Shown here in pieces: positions 45,809-54,117 of a stretch of DNA of 64,000 bases. The notes below the pieces were generated by a model that ran no database searches, was not told the DNA's origin, and was given only the letters and a program-made list of their open reading frames with translations. Source of the stretch: Methylobacterium gregans (GTDB taxonomy: Bacteria > Pseudomonadota > Alphaproteobacteria > Rhizobiales > Beijerinckiaceae). The number at the start of each line of letters is the position of its first letter. Within the stretch, counting starts at the first letter, position 1. Location of the stretch: positions 1-64,000 of the forward strand of contig NZ_BPQM01000025.1 in NCBI RefSeq assembly GCF_022179245.1, in the 5' to 3' direction. Made by a program: the position numbers and the translations under genes.

Positions 45809-46000
45809 TCAGGCCGGCCGCTCGCCCCGTCGGCGCAGCGCCTCCGGCAGGCGGCGCGTCCGCCGCACTCGCGCCGAGGCGCGCATGAAGGTCAGGTAGT
45901 TCTCGGCCTCGTCGAGGGTCAGCCCGCTCACCACGGGGTCCTTGCCCTCGATCACCGCGTGCGTGCCGTCGCCCGCGAGCCTCACGCTGATCCGCGACAT
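45809..46000 (-). CDS. Small hypothetical protein
   Basis: A 63-residue protein: MSRISVRLAGDGTHAVIEGK, EAENYLTFMRASARVRRTRR and a basic end. AGGAGAGAGG precedes the ATG. The first half has a beta-hairpin pattern and the rest a charged helix. Family not recognised. The upstream 396-bp gap to ftcR has regulatory sites but no gene I can support. Confidence 0.6.
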   Translation of the reverse strand: MSRISVRLAGDGTHAVIEGKDPVVSGLTLDEAENYLTFMRASARVRRTRRLPEALRRRGERPA

Positions 46001-46188
46001 GCCTCTCTCCTCGGTGGTCGCCCTCCGGGGGCGCCTCGCACGGACGCCTTAGCCGCCTAACACCCCGGAACACGATCGGTTCAGCACGTATCCCGGGTCT
46101 CGCTCGTGGGAGGCGCTGTGGCCAGGGAGCCACAGGCGTTGCGCTTACGCCACGCCAGAGCGGGCGAGCGCTGCCGCGGCCACGCCGG

Positions 46189-46204
46189 TTAACCACGCGT
46201 TAAC
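46189..46204 (+). promoter_or_regulatory. CtrA-type box upstream of ftcR
   Basis: TTAA-CCACGCG-TTAAC is an exact match to the TTAA-N7-TTAAC binding consensus of the cell-cycle regulator CtrA. A further TTAACC-like half-site follows at 11-bp spacing. It lies 193 bp before the ftcR ATG. In Brucella, CtrA is known to bind the ftcR promoter, so the site makes biological sense. Other features in the 46001-46396 gap: a CTGTGGC/GCCACAG hairpin near 46111 and CGAACG/CGTTCG near 46222. Confidence 0.65.
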
Positions 46205-46396
46205 CATTGTAAACAAAATCCTCGTCTTAACGAACGGTACACGTTCGGCCCTCCGGCGGATCCACCGAAGTCCTCGCAAGAGCTTCGGAACCGACTGGCC
46301 GGAGAACAACAGAGCAAGAACAGCTGCAGGACAATTTTCGGTCGCCGCGCCTCGCGCGCGGCGTCGGCGATGTCTTGCGCCTCTAGGGCAGCCGAG

Positions 46397-47074
46397 ATGT
46401 TCATCGTCGTCGACGAGCGGGAAAGCGTGACCGCCCAGTACGTGGCCGGCTTCAGCCAGGAGGGCGTCACCGCCCGCGGCCTGCCCGCCCCCGATTTCCA
46501 GGTCTGGCTCAGCGGCCTGCCGGCCGGCGATCTCGCGGGCGTAGAGGGTTTCGTGCTCGGCGATTGCGGCGACCGGCCGGGCTATACGGCGGCGATCCGC
46601 AGCCTCTCGCCCGCGCCGATCATCGCGCTGAACGAGACCCGCTCGCTGGAGCAGACGCTGGCCCTGTTCACCGCGGGCATCGACGATGTGGTGCGCAAGC
46701 CCGTCCACGTGCGCGAGATCATCGCCCGGGCGAACGCCATCCGCCGCCGGGTCAGCCGCGGCGCGGCGCCCGCCGCGCCCGAGCGGGCCGGCCGGCTCGT
46801 CGTCCACACGGACGGGCGCGACCCCGAGATCGACGGCCAGAGCCTGCTCCTGCCGCGCCGCGAGCGCCACATCCTGGAATACCTCGCCCGGAACCGCGGC
46901 CGTCAGGTGACGAAGACCCAGATCTTCAACGCGGTCTACGGCGACCACGAGAGCGCCTGCGAGGAGAGCGTGGTCGAGGGCCACATCTCGAAGCTGCGCA
47001 AGAAGCTGCGCGCCCGCCTCGGCCACGACCCGATCGAGGCCAAGCGCATGGCGGGCTACACCTTCGTGGGCTGA
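46397..47074 (+). CDS. ftcR: Flagellar transcriptional regulator FtcR
   Basis: An OmpR-type response regulator (225 aa) that activates flagellar genes in Brucella; its Sinorhizobium orthologue is Rem. An N-terminal receiver-like domain (MFIVVDERESVTAQYVAGFS; VRKPVHVREIIARA with the conserved Lys) is degenerate around the expected phospho-Asp, so it may act without phosphorylation. A C-terminal winged helix follows (LLLPRRERHILEYLARNRGR; ESVVEGHISKLRKKLRARLG; RMAGYTFVG). Start ATG 46397. It lies directly before two flagellin genes and has a CtrA box upstream. Confidence 0.9.
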   Translation: MFIVVDERESVTAQYVAGFSQEGVTARGLPAPDFQVWLSGLPAGDLAGVEGFVLGDCGDRPGYTAAIRSLSPAPIIALNETRSLEQTLALFTAGIDDVVRKPVHVREIIARANAIRRRVSRGAAPAAPERAGRLVVHTDGRDPEIDGQSLLLPRRERHILEYLARNRGRQVTKTQIFNAVYGDHESACEESVVEGHISKLRKKLRARLGHDPIEAKRMAGYTFVG

Positions 47075-47100
47075 GATGCGGGCGCCGTCGCGCCGCCCGC

Positions 47101-47133
47101 TTAACCCGCGCTTAGCTTTAACGCACCCTTAGC
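47101..47133 (+). promoter_or_regulatory. Two tandem TTAA-N7-TTAGC elements before flagellin 1
   Basis: TTAA-CCCGCGC-TTAGC (47101-47116) and TTAA-CGCACCC-TTAGC (47118-47133) repeat with 17-bp period, 226-243 bp before the flagellin ATG. They differ from the CtrA box at one base. They could be bound by CtrA or by FtcR encoded just upstream. Confidence 0.45.
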
Positions 47134-47250
47134 AATCCTCCGCCATCCTGAAGCTCCCGATAACCCTGATGCGTCGCCGACCGGCTCTGATGCCCGGCTC
47201 GGAGACCGGGGGCGGGGATCGACGGCGGATTCCCCGCACCTGGCGGGCGA

Positions 47251-47314
47251 AGGCATGAGGCCGCATCCGCCGGCCGGTGCGAACCCGGATGTCCCTGAAG
47301 GACGTGCGTCCTTC
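47251..47314 (+). promoter_or_regulatory. Conserved flagellin mRNA leader (copy 1) with hairpin
   Basis: The segment AGGCATGAGGCCGC (47251) and CCGGTGCGAACCCGGATGTC (47274-47293) recur almost unchanged before the second flagellin. Here a hairpin GAAGGAC/GTCCTTC (47297-47314) follows. It is a candidate target of FlbT/FlaF post-transcriptional control, both encoded at 62-63 kb. Confidence 0.5.
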
Positions 47315-47343
47315 GCGGCCGCTTCGCGTATCCCGGGTTCCCC

Positions 47344-48411
47344 ATGACGAGTATCCTCACCAACGCACGCGCCCTCACCGCCCTCAGGACCCTCGGCGCG
47401 GCTGGCGACGGCCTCGACACCGCCAACCGGCGCGTCTCCACGGGCGCGCGGATCGGCAGCGCCGCCGACGGGGCGGCCTACTGGGCGATCGCCACGTCCC
47501 TCAGGGGCGACAACGGCTCCCTCGCGGCGCTGACGGACGCGATCGGCCTCGACCAGACCGCCGTGGATACGGCGGCGCTCGGCCTGACCCGGACCGTCGA
47601 GCAGCTGAAGGTCGTCAGCCGGACCCTGGTCGCCGCGCAGAGCGAGCAGGCGGACCGGGGCAAGCTCCAGCTCGACATCGGCATCGCCCTGGGCGCCATC
47701 CGCAGCATCGCGGAGAGCAGCGCGGTCGGCGGCTCGAACTGGCTCTCGGTCAAGTCCGACGCGCCCGGCTTCTCCGCCAACCAGCAGCTCGTCATGGCCT
47801 TCTCGCGCCGGGACGGGAGCGCGAACCTCACCCGCTCCACGCTCGACGCGTCGCAGTTCATCCTGTTCGACGCCAAGGCGCGCGACGCGAGCCCCGACTG
47901 GGTCGAGTCGAGCTCCGTGGCGCCGGCCGGCACGCTGGCCGCGATCACGCAAGGTATCGCGACCCGCGCATCGCCGACGGGCGCCCCTTACACGGTGAGC
48001 GCCGTCGTCAGCGCCGGGCACACCCACACGAACGGGCTCCTCGACACCGGCTACCTGCTCAACCCCACAGTTGCCGGCTTCGGCTTCTCGATCAACACCC
48101 TCGACATCACGCAGCCCAACACGAGCCGGGCGTTGATCGAGACCTACCTGCGGGTGGTCGATGCCACGCTGCAGCAGGTCTTGGACGGGGCCGCCCTGCT
48201 CGGCTCGACCTCGGCCCTCCTGACGGCCCAGCGCGACTTCGCCCGGCAGATGACGGCGATCAACGGCGCCGCGATCGGCACCCTGACCGACGCCGACATC
48301 GAGGTGGAGTCGACGCGGCTCAAGGCGCTGCAGGCCCAGCAGATGCTGGGCCTGCGCTCGCTCTCGATCGCCAACTCGGCGCCCGGCACGGTGCTCGCCC
48401 TCTTCAACTGA
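47344..48411 (+). CDS. fliC: Flagellin (divergent paralogue)
   Basis: Filament subunit of 355 residues. Conserved D0/D1 ends: MTSILTNARALTALRTLGAA, RRVSTGARIGSAADGAAYWA, QLKVVSRTLVAAQSEQADRG at the N-terminus and LKALQAQQMLGLRSLSIANS-APGTVLALF at the C-terminus. The middle is Ala/Thr-rich. It shares architecture with the next flagellin but has far fewer lysines and asparagines. Weak ribosome site after a structured leader. Preceded by tandem TTAA-N7-TTAGC elements. Probably exported through the fliI/flhA/fliQ apparatus encoded nearby. Confidence 0.93.
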   Translation: MTSILTNARALTALRTLGAAGDGLDTANRRVSTGARIGSAADGAAYWAIATSLRGDNGSLAALTDAIGLDQTAVDTAALGLTRTVEQLKVVSRTLVAAQSEQADRGKLQLDIGIALGAIRSIAESSAVGGSNWLSVKSDAPGFSANQQLVMAFSRRDGSANLTRSTLDASQFILFDAKARDASPDWVESSSVAPAGTLAAITQGIATRASPTGAPYTVSAVVSAGHTHTNGLLDTGYLLNPTVAGFGFSINTLDITQPNTSRALIETYLRVVDATLQQVLDGAALLGSTSALLTAQRDFARQMTAINGAAIGTLTDADIEVESTRLKALQAQQMLGLRSLSIANSAPGTVLALFN

Positions 48412-48468
48412 GGCCCGCGCCGGAGCCGATCCACCGGATCCACAGCGACCCGCGCGGCCGGCCCGGCC

Positions 48469-48484
48469 TTAACGGTTCCGTAGC
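48469..48484 (+). promoter_or_regulatory. TTAA-N7-GTAGC element before flagellin 2
   Basis: TTAACG-GTT-CC-G-TAGC lies 231 bp before the second flagellin ATG, the same place as the element 226 bp before the first. Both share the pattern TTAACGnnnCCnTAGC, so the upstream region was duplicated with the gene or is under common control. Confidence 0.45.
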
Positions 48485-48610
48485 GAGGCCCGGAGCATTC
48501 TCAGTGTCGCCGGAGCGGGGATCGGACAGGCGGTCCGCCCCCCGCTCCGGTGCAGACCCGTCAGGCCCGCGAGGGCCTGGAAGCGCCGCGGATTGCCCTC
48601 CCGGGGGCAA

Positions 48611-48660
48611 AGGCATGATGCCGCTCCGCGAGCCCCGGTGCGAGCCCGGATGTCCGATGA
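48611..48660 (+). promoter_or_regulatory. Conserved flagellin mRNA leader (copy 2)
   Basis: AGGCATGATGCCGC followed by CCGGTGCGAGCCCGGATGTC and a TGAAAGG element repeats the leader of the first flagellin. The distance to the ATG (89 nt) is close to that of copy 1 (93 nt). No equal hairpin follows here. Confidence 0.5.
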
Positions 48661-48699
48661 AAGGTTCCCAGACCGCTCGCCACGAGGTTCGTGCGTACC

Positions 48700-49743
48700 A
48701 TGACCAGCATCCTGACCAACAACTCGGCGACGATCGCGCTGCAGACCCTGCGCTCGATCAACACCCAGCTCGACACCACCAGCAACCGCGTCTCGACCGG
48801 CCAGCGCATCAGCTCGGCCGCCGACGGCGCCGCCTACTGGGCCATCGCCTCGACCCTGAAGTCTGACAACGGCTCGCTCAGCGCGCTCAAGGACGCGATG
48901 AGCCTTGATAAGAACTCGGTCGACGCCGCCTCGGCCGGCCTCAACAAGGTGATCGACCAGCTCAAGACGGTCAGCAACGCGCTGGTCTCGGCCTCGACCA
49001 CGAACACCGACCGCGCCAAGCTGCAGAACGACATCAAGGTCGCTCTCGACGCGATCAAGAACTACGCCGACAACACCGTGATGAACGGCTCGAACTGGCT
49101 CTCGATCAAATCGAGCACCTCCGGCTTCACCTACGACAAGGATCTGGTCTCGGCCTTCTCGCGCAAGGACAAGTCGGTCTCGATCTCGACCACGACGCTG
49201 GAGACGGGCAGCTTCGTGCTCTACGACTCCAACACCGCCAGCAGCACGAACGCGACCCTGTCGTCCGCCCTCGGCGACATCGCCTCCAACGCCTCCGTGG
49301 CTCCGAGCACCGGCCCCGGCGTGACGGTCGCGGTCGGCAGCACGAAGAGCGGCTTCATGGACACGAAGTACTCGATCACGCTGTACAACAGCACCACGGC
49401 CGTGAGCGAGTCGATCAAGGACTTCGACATCAAGTCGCTGACCTCGTCGGATACGGACCAGTCGAAGATCACCGGCTACCTGAAGATCGTCGACGCGACG
49501 GTCCAGCAGCTCCTGACCGGCGCCTCCAAGCTCGGCTCGATGTCCACCCTGCTCAAGTCGCAGCAGGAGTTCACGCAGCAGCTGATGGACATCAACACCT
49601 CCTCGATCGGCTCGCTGGTCGATGCCAACATCGAGGAGGAATCGACCAAGCTGAAAGCCCTGCAGACGCAGCAGCAGCTCGGCATCCAGTCGCTGTCGAT
49701 CGCCAACGCCAGCTCGCAGAACGTGCTCTCGCTGTTCCGGTAA
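48700..49743 (+). CDS. fliC: Flagellin (major type)
   Basis: A 347-residue filament protein with canonical ends: MTSILTNNSATIALQTLRSI, SNRVSTGQRISSAADGAAYW, QLKTVSNALVSASTTNTDRA and LKALQTQQQLGIQSLSIANA-NVLSLFR. The Ser/Thr-rich middle (e.g. SKSGFMDTKYSITLYNSTTA) offers many O-glycosylation sites for the transferases encoded next door. I choose ATG 48700 over the GTG at 48691 by comparison with the other flagellin. Likely the main filament subunit. Confidence 0.93.
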   Translation: MTSILTNNSATIALQTLRSINTQLDTTSNRVSTGQRISSAADGAAYWAIASTLKSDNGSLSALKDAMSLDKNSVDAASAGLNKVIDQLKTVSNALVSASTTNTDRAKLQNDIKVALDAIKNYADNTVMNGSNWLSIKSSTSGFTYDKDLVSAFSRKDKSVSISTTTLETGSFVLYDSNTASSTNATLSSALGDIASNASVAPSTGPGVTVAVGSTKSGFMDTKYSITLYNSTTAVSESIKDFDIKSLTSSDTDQSKITGYLKIVDATVQQLLTGASKLGSMSTLLKSQQEFTQQLMDINTSSIGSLVDANIEEESTKLKALQTQQQLGIQSLSIANASSQNVLSLFR

Positions 49744-49982
49744 GCCCAGCCGGCACGAGGACAGACAGTCGTCGGTCGGAGGGCCGCGCTTCCAGCGGGA
49801 GCGCGGCCCTCGCGCGTCTGGGGTCCGGAGCGCGCGGTCCGGATCGCGCTCGCTTGTCCACTGGCCCGGTCGCGACTCGCAAGCCCCGCGCAAGGGCCTC
49901 CGGCCAGGGTGCCGGGCGGCCGTCCTGCGAGCGTGCGGCGGCCGCGCGGGTCCCGGATCGCGGGCCGCAGGAGCCGGGCGGG

Positions 49983-52289
49983 ATGGGACGCAGGAATCGA
50001 GGGAGCGTGCCCCAGCAGGCGGCTGCGCGCACGGGCGGCCGGTCTGCCGGACGGCTGCCCGCCCTGGAGACGCTCGGCCGGGCGCTGCGGCTGCACGGGG
50101 AGGGCCGGCTGGCGCCCGCCGAGACGGCCTACCGCGAGGTCCTGCGGCACGACCCTGGGAACGCGACCGCGCAGCACGCCCTCGGCCTGTGCCTGCGCCT
50201 GACCGGCCGGCTTCCCGACGCGCTCGCCGCCTTCCGGCGGGCCGCCTCCCTGGCGCCGCGAAACCCGGACATCCGGGCCGATCTCGGCAACGCCCTGCTG
50301 GCCAGCGGGGACGCGGCGGCGGCGCGCGCGGCCTTCCGCGAGGCCGTGGCCCTCGACGCCGACCACCGCGCCGGCTGGGACGGGCTGGTCCGCCTCGGCG
50401 AGGGCGCGGACGCGGTCGCACCGCTGCGGCGCCTCCTCGCCGTGCAGCCGGCGGAACCAGAGGCCTACCTGCTCCTCGGCCGCGTCCTCTGCGCCCGGGG
50501 CGAGACAGAGGGCGCGCGCGCGGTCTACCGGTCCGGGATCGAGGCCGGCGCCCTGACCGGGCCGGCGCTGAGCGCCCACGCCCTGGCGGCGATCGAGGCG
50601 GCCCGTACGGAAGAGGGCCTCGTCGCGCTGCGGCTGCTCACCGAGCTGACGCCGGGGGATGCGGCCGCGCACAACCTGCTGGGCTGCGCGCTTCTCGGCC
50701 TCAAGCGCCTGGCCGAGGCCTACACGGTCTTCCGCCACGCGCTCGCGGCCGACCCGCGCCACGTGCTCGCCCACATCAATCTCGGCCTGGTGTTCGGCCA
50801 GACCCGGCGGATCAACGAGGCGATGGCGTGCTTCCGTGCGGCGCTGAACCTCGACCCGGACTCGGTGCTCGCCCGCTACGAACTCCTCGACCAGCGCCGT
50901 CATGCCTGCGACTGGGACGGGCTGATCGCGGAGGACCGCGCGCTCGTCGCGCGGATCCTCGAGACGGGCACGCGCATCTCGCCGTTCAAGCTGCTCGTCA
51001 TGCAGGCGCGCCCCGACGAGATCCTGCGGGCGACCCGGGTCTGGGCGGAGACCGACATGCCCGCCCCGGCCGATCTTCTGCCGCCGCCCCCGGCGCCCAT
51101 TCCGGGCCGCCGGATCCGGATCGGCTACCTCTCCTACGACTTCTTCAACCACGCCACGACGCTGCTCGCCGTGGCGCTGTTCGAGCAGCACGACCGCGCG
51201 CGATTCGAGGTCTTCGCCTACTCGTACGGGCCCGACGACGGCAGCGCGATCCGGTGCCGGGCGGTGGCGGCTTTCGACCACTTCGTCGAGATCGGCGCGC
51301 TCTCGGACGCCGACGCCGCCCGGCGCATCCGGGAGGACGCGATCGACATCCTCGTCGACCTCAAGGGCTACACCTACGCGGCCCGCACACGGATCCTCGC
51401 CCTGCGCCCCGCCGCCGTGCAGGTGAACTATCTCGGCTATCCGGGCAGCATGGGCGCGCCCTTCATCGACTACATCCTGGGCGACCCGCTCATCACGCCG
51501 GAGGCCCACCAGCCCTTCTACGACGAGCGCATCGTCCAGTTGCCGGACTGCTACCAGCCCAATGACGGCGGCCGGACCATCGCGGCCGAGGGTCCGAGCC
51601 GCGCCGCCTGCGGGCTGCCGGACGAGGCGTTCGTGTTCTGCTGCTTCAACAACACCTACAAGATCACGCCGCCCGTCTTCGCCACCTGGATGCGGATCCT
51701 GGCGCGCGTTCCCGGGTCGGTGCTCTGGCTCTACGAGGCCAACCCGGCCGCACAGGACAACCTGCAATACGCGGCCGGCGCGCACGGCATCGATCCCCAG
51801 CGCATCGTCTTCGCGGGCCATGTCGGGTCGCCCGCGCACCTCGCCCGCCTGCGCCACGCCGACCTCGTGCTGGACACGCTGCCCTACAACGCCCACACCA
51901 CCGCGAGCGACGCACTCTGGGCCGGGGTGCCGGTGCTGACCTGCCTCGGCGAGACCATGGCGGGCCGCGTCGCAGGCAGCCTGCTGCGCGCGGTCGGCCT
52001 GCCCGAACTGGTCACCGATACGCCCGACGCCTACGAGGCGCTGGCCTCGGCGCTCGCCTCGGACCCGCCGCGCCTCGACGCGCTCCGGGCGCGGCTCGCG
52101 GCCAACCGGACGCGGGCGCCCCTGTTCGACTCCGCCCGCTACGCCCGCGGCATCGAGGCGGCCTACGCGCGGATGCACGCGCTGCGCTGCGCCGGCCGGC
52201 CGCCGGAGGCCTTCACGGTTCCGCGGGAGCCGTTCCCGGACGGCTTCGACCCAGGCCCCGAATCCGGACCCGAATCCGGCCGCCCCTGA
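49983..52289 (+). CDS. TPR + GT41 (OGT/SPINDLY-type) glycosyltransferase
   Basis: A 768-residue O-GlcNAc-transferase-like enzyme. TPR units occupy ~30-330 (AETAYREVLRHDPGNATAQH; AEAYTVFRHALAADPRHVLA; AMACFRAALNLDPDSVLARY). The catalytic GT41 part holds RRIRIGYLSYDFFNHATTLL, LVDLKGYTYAARTRILALRP, VQVNYLGYPGSMGAPFIDYI, FCCFNNTYKITPPVFATWMR and DLVLDTLPYNAHTTASDALW. It sits directly after two flagellin genes and before a GT2-like gene, so flagellin glycosylation is the natural inference. Start ATG 49983 with AGGAG; a GTG 24 bp later is an alternative. Confidence 0.88.
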   Translation: MGRRNRGSVPQQAAARTGGRSAGRLPALETLGRALRLHGEGRLAPAETAYREVLRHDPGNATAQHALGLCLRLTGRLPDALAAFRRAASLAPRNPDIRADLGNALLASGDAAAARAAFREAVALDADHRAGWDGLVRLGEGADAVAPLRRLLAVQPAEPEAYLLLGRVLCARGETEGARAVYRSGIEAGALTGPALSAHALAAIEAARTEEGLVALRLLTELTPGDAAAHNLLGCALLGLKRLAEAYTVFRHALAADPRHVLAHINLGLVFGQTRRINEAMACFRAALNLDPDSVLARYELLDQRRHACDWDGLIAEDRALVARILETGTRISPFKLLVMQARPDEILRATRVWAETDMPAPADLLPPPPAPIPGRRIRIGYLSYDFFNHATTLLAVALFEQHDRARFEVFAYSYGPDDGSAIRCRAVAAFDHFVEIGALSDADAARRIREDAIDILVDLKGYTYAARTRILALRPAAVQVNYLGYPGSMGAPFIDYILGDPLITPEAHQPFYDERIVQLPDCYQPNDGGRTIAAEGPSRAACGLPDEAFVFCCFNNTYKITPPVFATWMRILARVPGSVLWLYEANPAAQDNLQYAAGAHGIDPQRIVFAGHVGSPAHLARLRHADLVLDTLPYNAHTTASDALWAGVPVLTCLGETMAGRVAGSLLRAVGLPELVTDTPDAYEALASALASDPPRLDALRARLAANRTRAPLFDSARYARGIEAAYARMHALRCAGRPPEAFTVPREPFPDGFDPGPESGPESGRP

Positions 52290-52331
52290 GATCCGGGCGC
52301 CCGGCGCCGACGAGAAGTCCCGAGACCCTCC

Positions 52332-53606
52332 ATGACCGACCGCACGACCGACATCACGCTCAGCCTCTGCATCGCCGCGGGCGCGCGGCCCGATTTCCTC
52401 GACCGCCTGCTCGGGCGCGTGGCGGCCGATGGCGGCCTGCCGGAGCCCTGCGAGATCGTGGTCTCGGACGCCTCCGCGGACGGGGCGATCAAGGAGATCG
52501 TGGAGCGCCGCGCCGCCGAGGGGCTGCCGGTCGTGCGCTTCCGTCACGCCGGGGCCGCGCACCGGCCGGGCGACGCGGCGAGCCTGCTCGCCGCCCTGCG
52601 GCGGGGCCGGGGCCGCTACCGCGTCGCGCTCGCCGAGGACGAGCTGCCCGTACCGGGGGCCCTGCGCGAGGCGGTGGCCTTCCTCGATGCGCACCCGGAG
52701 GTGCTGGCCTGCTACGCGCCCTGGGAGCTGCACGACGAGGCGCCGGGCGCGGTCGCGACCGCGCAGTACGCGATCGCGGCCGACGCCGTCTTCGCGCCGG
52801 GCGAGGCGATGGAGCTGTTCGGCTTCCTCGTGCAGAACGGTGCCGCACCGGAGGCGGCCGTCTACCGCGCCGAGGCCCTGCGCGCCCTCTCGGCGCCGAG
52901 CCGCCACTGCCACGCGGGCTTCGTCGGCCTCGCCCGGCTGATCGCCGAGGGCGCGCTCGCCTTCCGGACCCGGCCGTTCCGCCGGATCGCCACGCAAGAC
53001 CCCTTCACGGGCCGGCGCCACGACAGCGCGGCCGTGAACGCGGCGGACTGGGACCTCCACCGCGGCGGGCTCGAATTCTACGTTCGCGCCCTGATGGCAC
53101 GGACCGGCGCCGCCCCTGATCCGGCCCATCGCCCGGCCTTCCGGGACGCGATCGACGCCTATGTCGAGACCCGAATGCGGCTCGCCTTCCGGGTCGCCAT
53201 GGGCCGGGGCGACTTCCTGGCAGCCCACGAGATCCACAACCGGCTGAGCCTGCTCAGCCTCGGCGAGGCCCGGCCGCCCGTCGAGAACCTGGAGCGCCTG
53301 CCGCTCCTCGTGGCGGTGCAGACGCTGGCGCGGCTCGCCAACGACACCGCCGAGGTGGAGCGCGTGGTGCTGGTCGGCGTCGAGGACGGCCCCTCGATCA
53401 GCAGCCTGCTGCGCGAACTCGGCCTGGAGCGGCGCATCCTGGTGGCCCCGCCCCTGGAGGCGCCGGGCGAGAAGGCGATCCGCGGAAGCCTCGTCTTCCT
53501 CGGCGAGAAGGCCGCGGACGAGCGCGCGCGCTTCATCGAACAGGGCTACGCGCCGAGCCTCGTGGTCGACGAGCGCGACCTGATCGCCGGCATCTGCCTG
53601 CCCTGA
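52332..53606 (+). CDS. GT2-like glycosyltransferase/associated protein
   Basis: A 424-residue protein with a GT-A-like N-terminal half: ITLSLCIAAGARPDFLDRLL, PCEIVVSDASADGAIKEIVE, and a possible DxD substitute in ALAEDELPVPGALREAVAFL. The C-terminal half is unassigned (helical, ends in VVDERDLIAGICLP). It lies 43 bp after the GT41 gene and would act with it. Donor and acceptor unknown. Confidence in the GT fold is moderate. Confidence 0.65.
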   Translation: MTDRTTDITLSLCIAAGARPDFLDRLLGRVAADGGLPEPCEIVVSDASADGAIKEIVERRAAEGLPVVRFRHAGAAHRPGDAASLLAALRRGRGRYRVALAEDELPVPGALREAVAFLDAHPEVLACYAPWELHDEAPGAVATAQYAIAADAVFAPGEAMELFGFLVQNGAAPEAAVYRAEALRALSAPSRHCHAGFVGLARLIAEGALAFRTRPFRRIATQDPFTGRRHDSAAVNAADWDLHRGGLEFYVRALMARTGAAPDPAHRPAFRDAIDAYVETRMRLAFRVAMGRGDFLAAHEIHNRLSLLSLGEARPPVENLERLPLLVAVQTLARLANDTAEVERVVLVGVEDGPSISSLLRELGLERRILVAPPLEAPGEKAIRGSLVFLGEKAADERARFIEQGYAPSLVVDERDLIAGICLP

Positions 53607-53657
53607 GGCCCGTTCCGGGCCCTCTCCCCGGCCGTCCAGCGGAACGTCCGGGCCCGG

Positions 53658-53990
53658 CTACACGCCCTCGAAGACGAGGCCCGCGAACTCGCCCCGGCGC
53701 CAGCGCAGGCAGGCGCGCACGGTGCGCAGCTCGTCGGAGGCGATCACGAGGTCGAACCGGTCGGGGAGGGCGATCCGGGGCGCCACGCGGATCTTGGCTC
53801 CGCTGCGGGAGAGATCCCGGATCACGCAGGGCTGGAGCTGCGCGCCGGCCACGATCCGCCCCTGCAGCAGCACGCGGTGGCGCTTCGCCCGGGGCAGGGG
53901 ACTGCCCAGCTCAGCCGCCCGGCCCGCGACAGGCCCCGTGCCCGCTCCGGGCGCTGAGCCTGTGGTGAGTGCGTCCGGATGGGTCGTCAT
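53658..53990 (-). CDS. PilZ-domain protein
   Basis: A 110-residue c-di-GMP-receptor-type protein. RAKRHRVLLQGRIV carries the RxxxR motif and IRDLSRSGAKIRV the D-x-S-x-x-G motif; VRACLRWRRGEFAGLVFEG closes the barrel. About 30 disordered N-terminal residues precede it. ATG 53990 is preferred to the upstream TTG at 54011. Its place in the flagellar region suggests a link between c-di-GMP and motility. Confidence 0.8.
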   Translation of the reverse strand: MTTHPDALTTGSAPGAGTGPVAGRAAELGSPLPRAKRHRVLLQGRIVAGAQLQPCVIRDLSRSGAKIRVAPRIALPDRFDLVIASDELRTVRACLRWRRGEFAGLVFEGV

Positions 53991-54117
53991 CGGCGTCAAG
54001 AGCGGGCTCAACGGGTCTGGCGCCTTCCTGCCGGCCGGGGCAGGGCCGTTAACGGAGCGTCAAGCATAAGAGGCGAAACCTTAACGGACTGCCATCTGCT
54101 GTGCCACGCCGCCTCCC

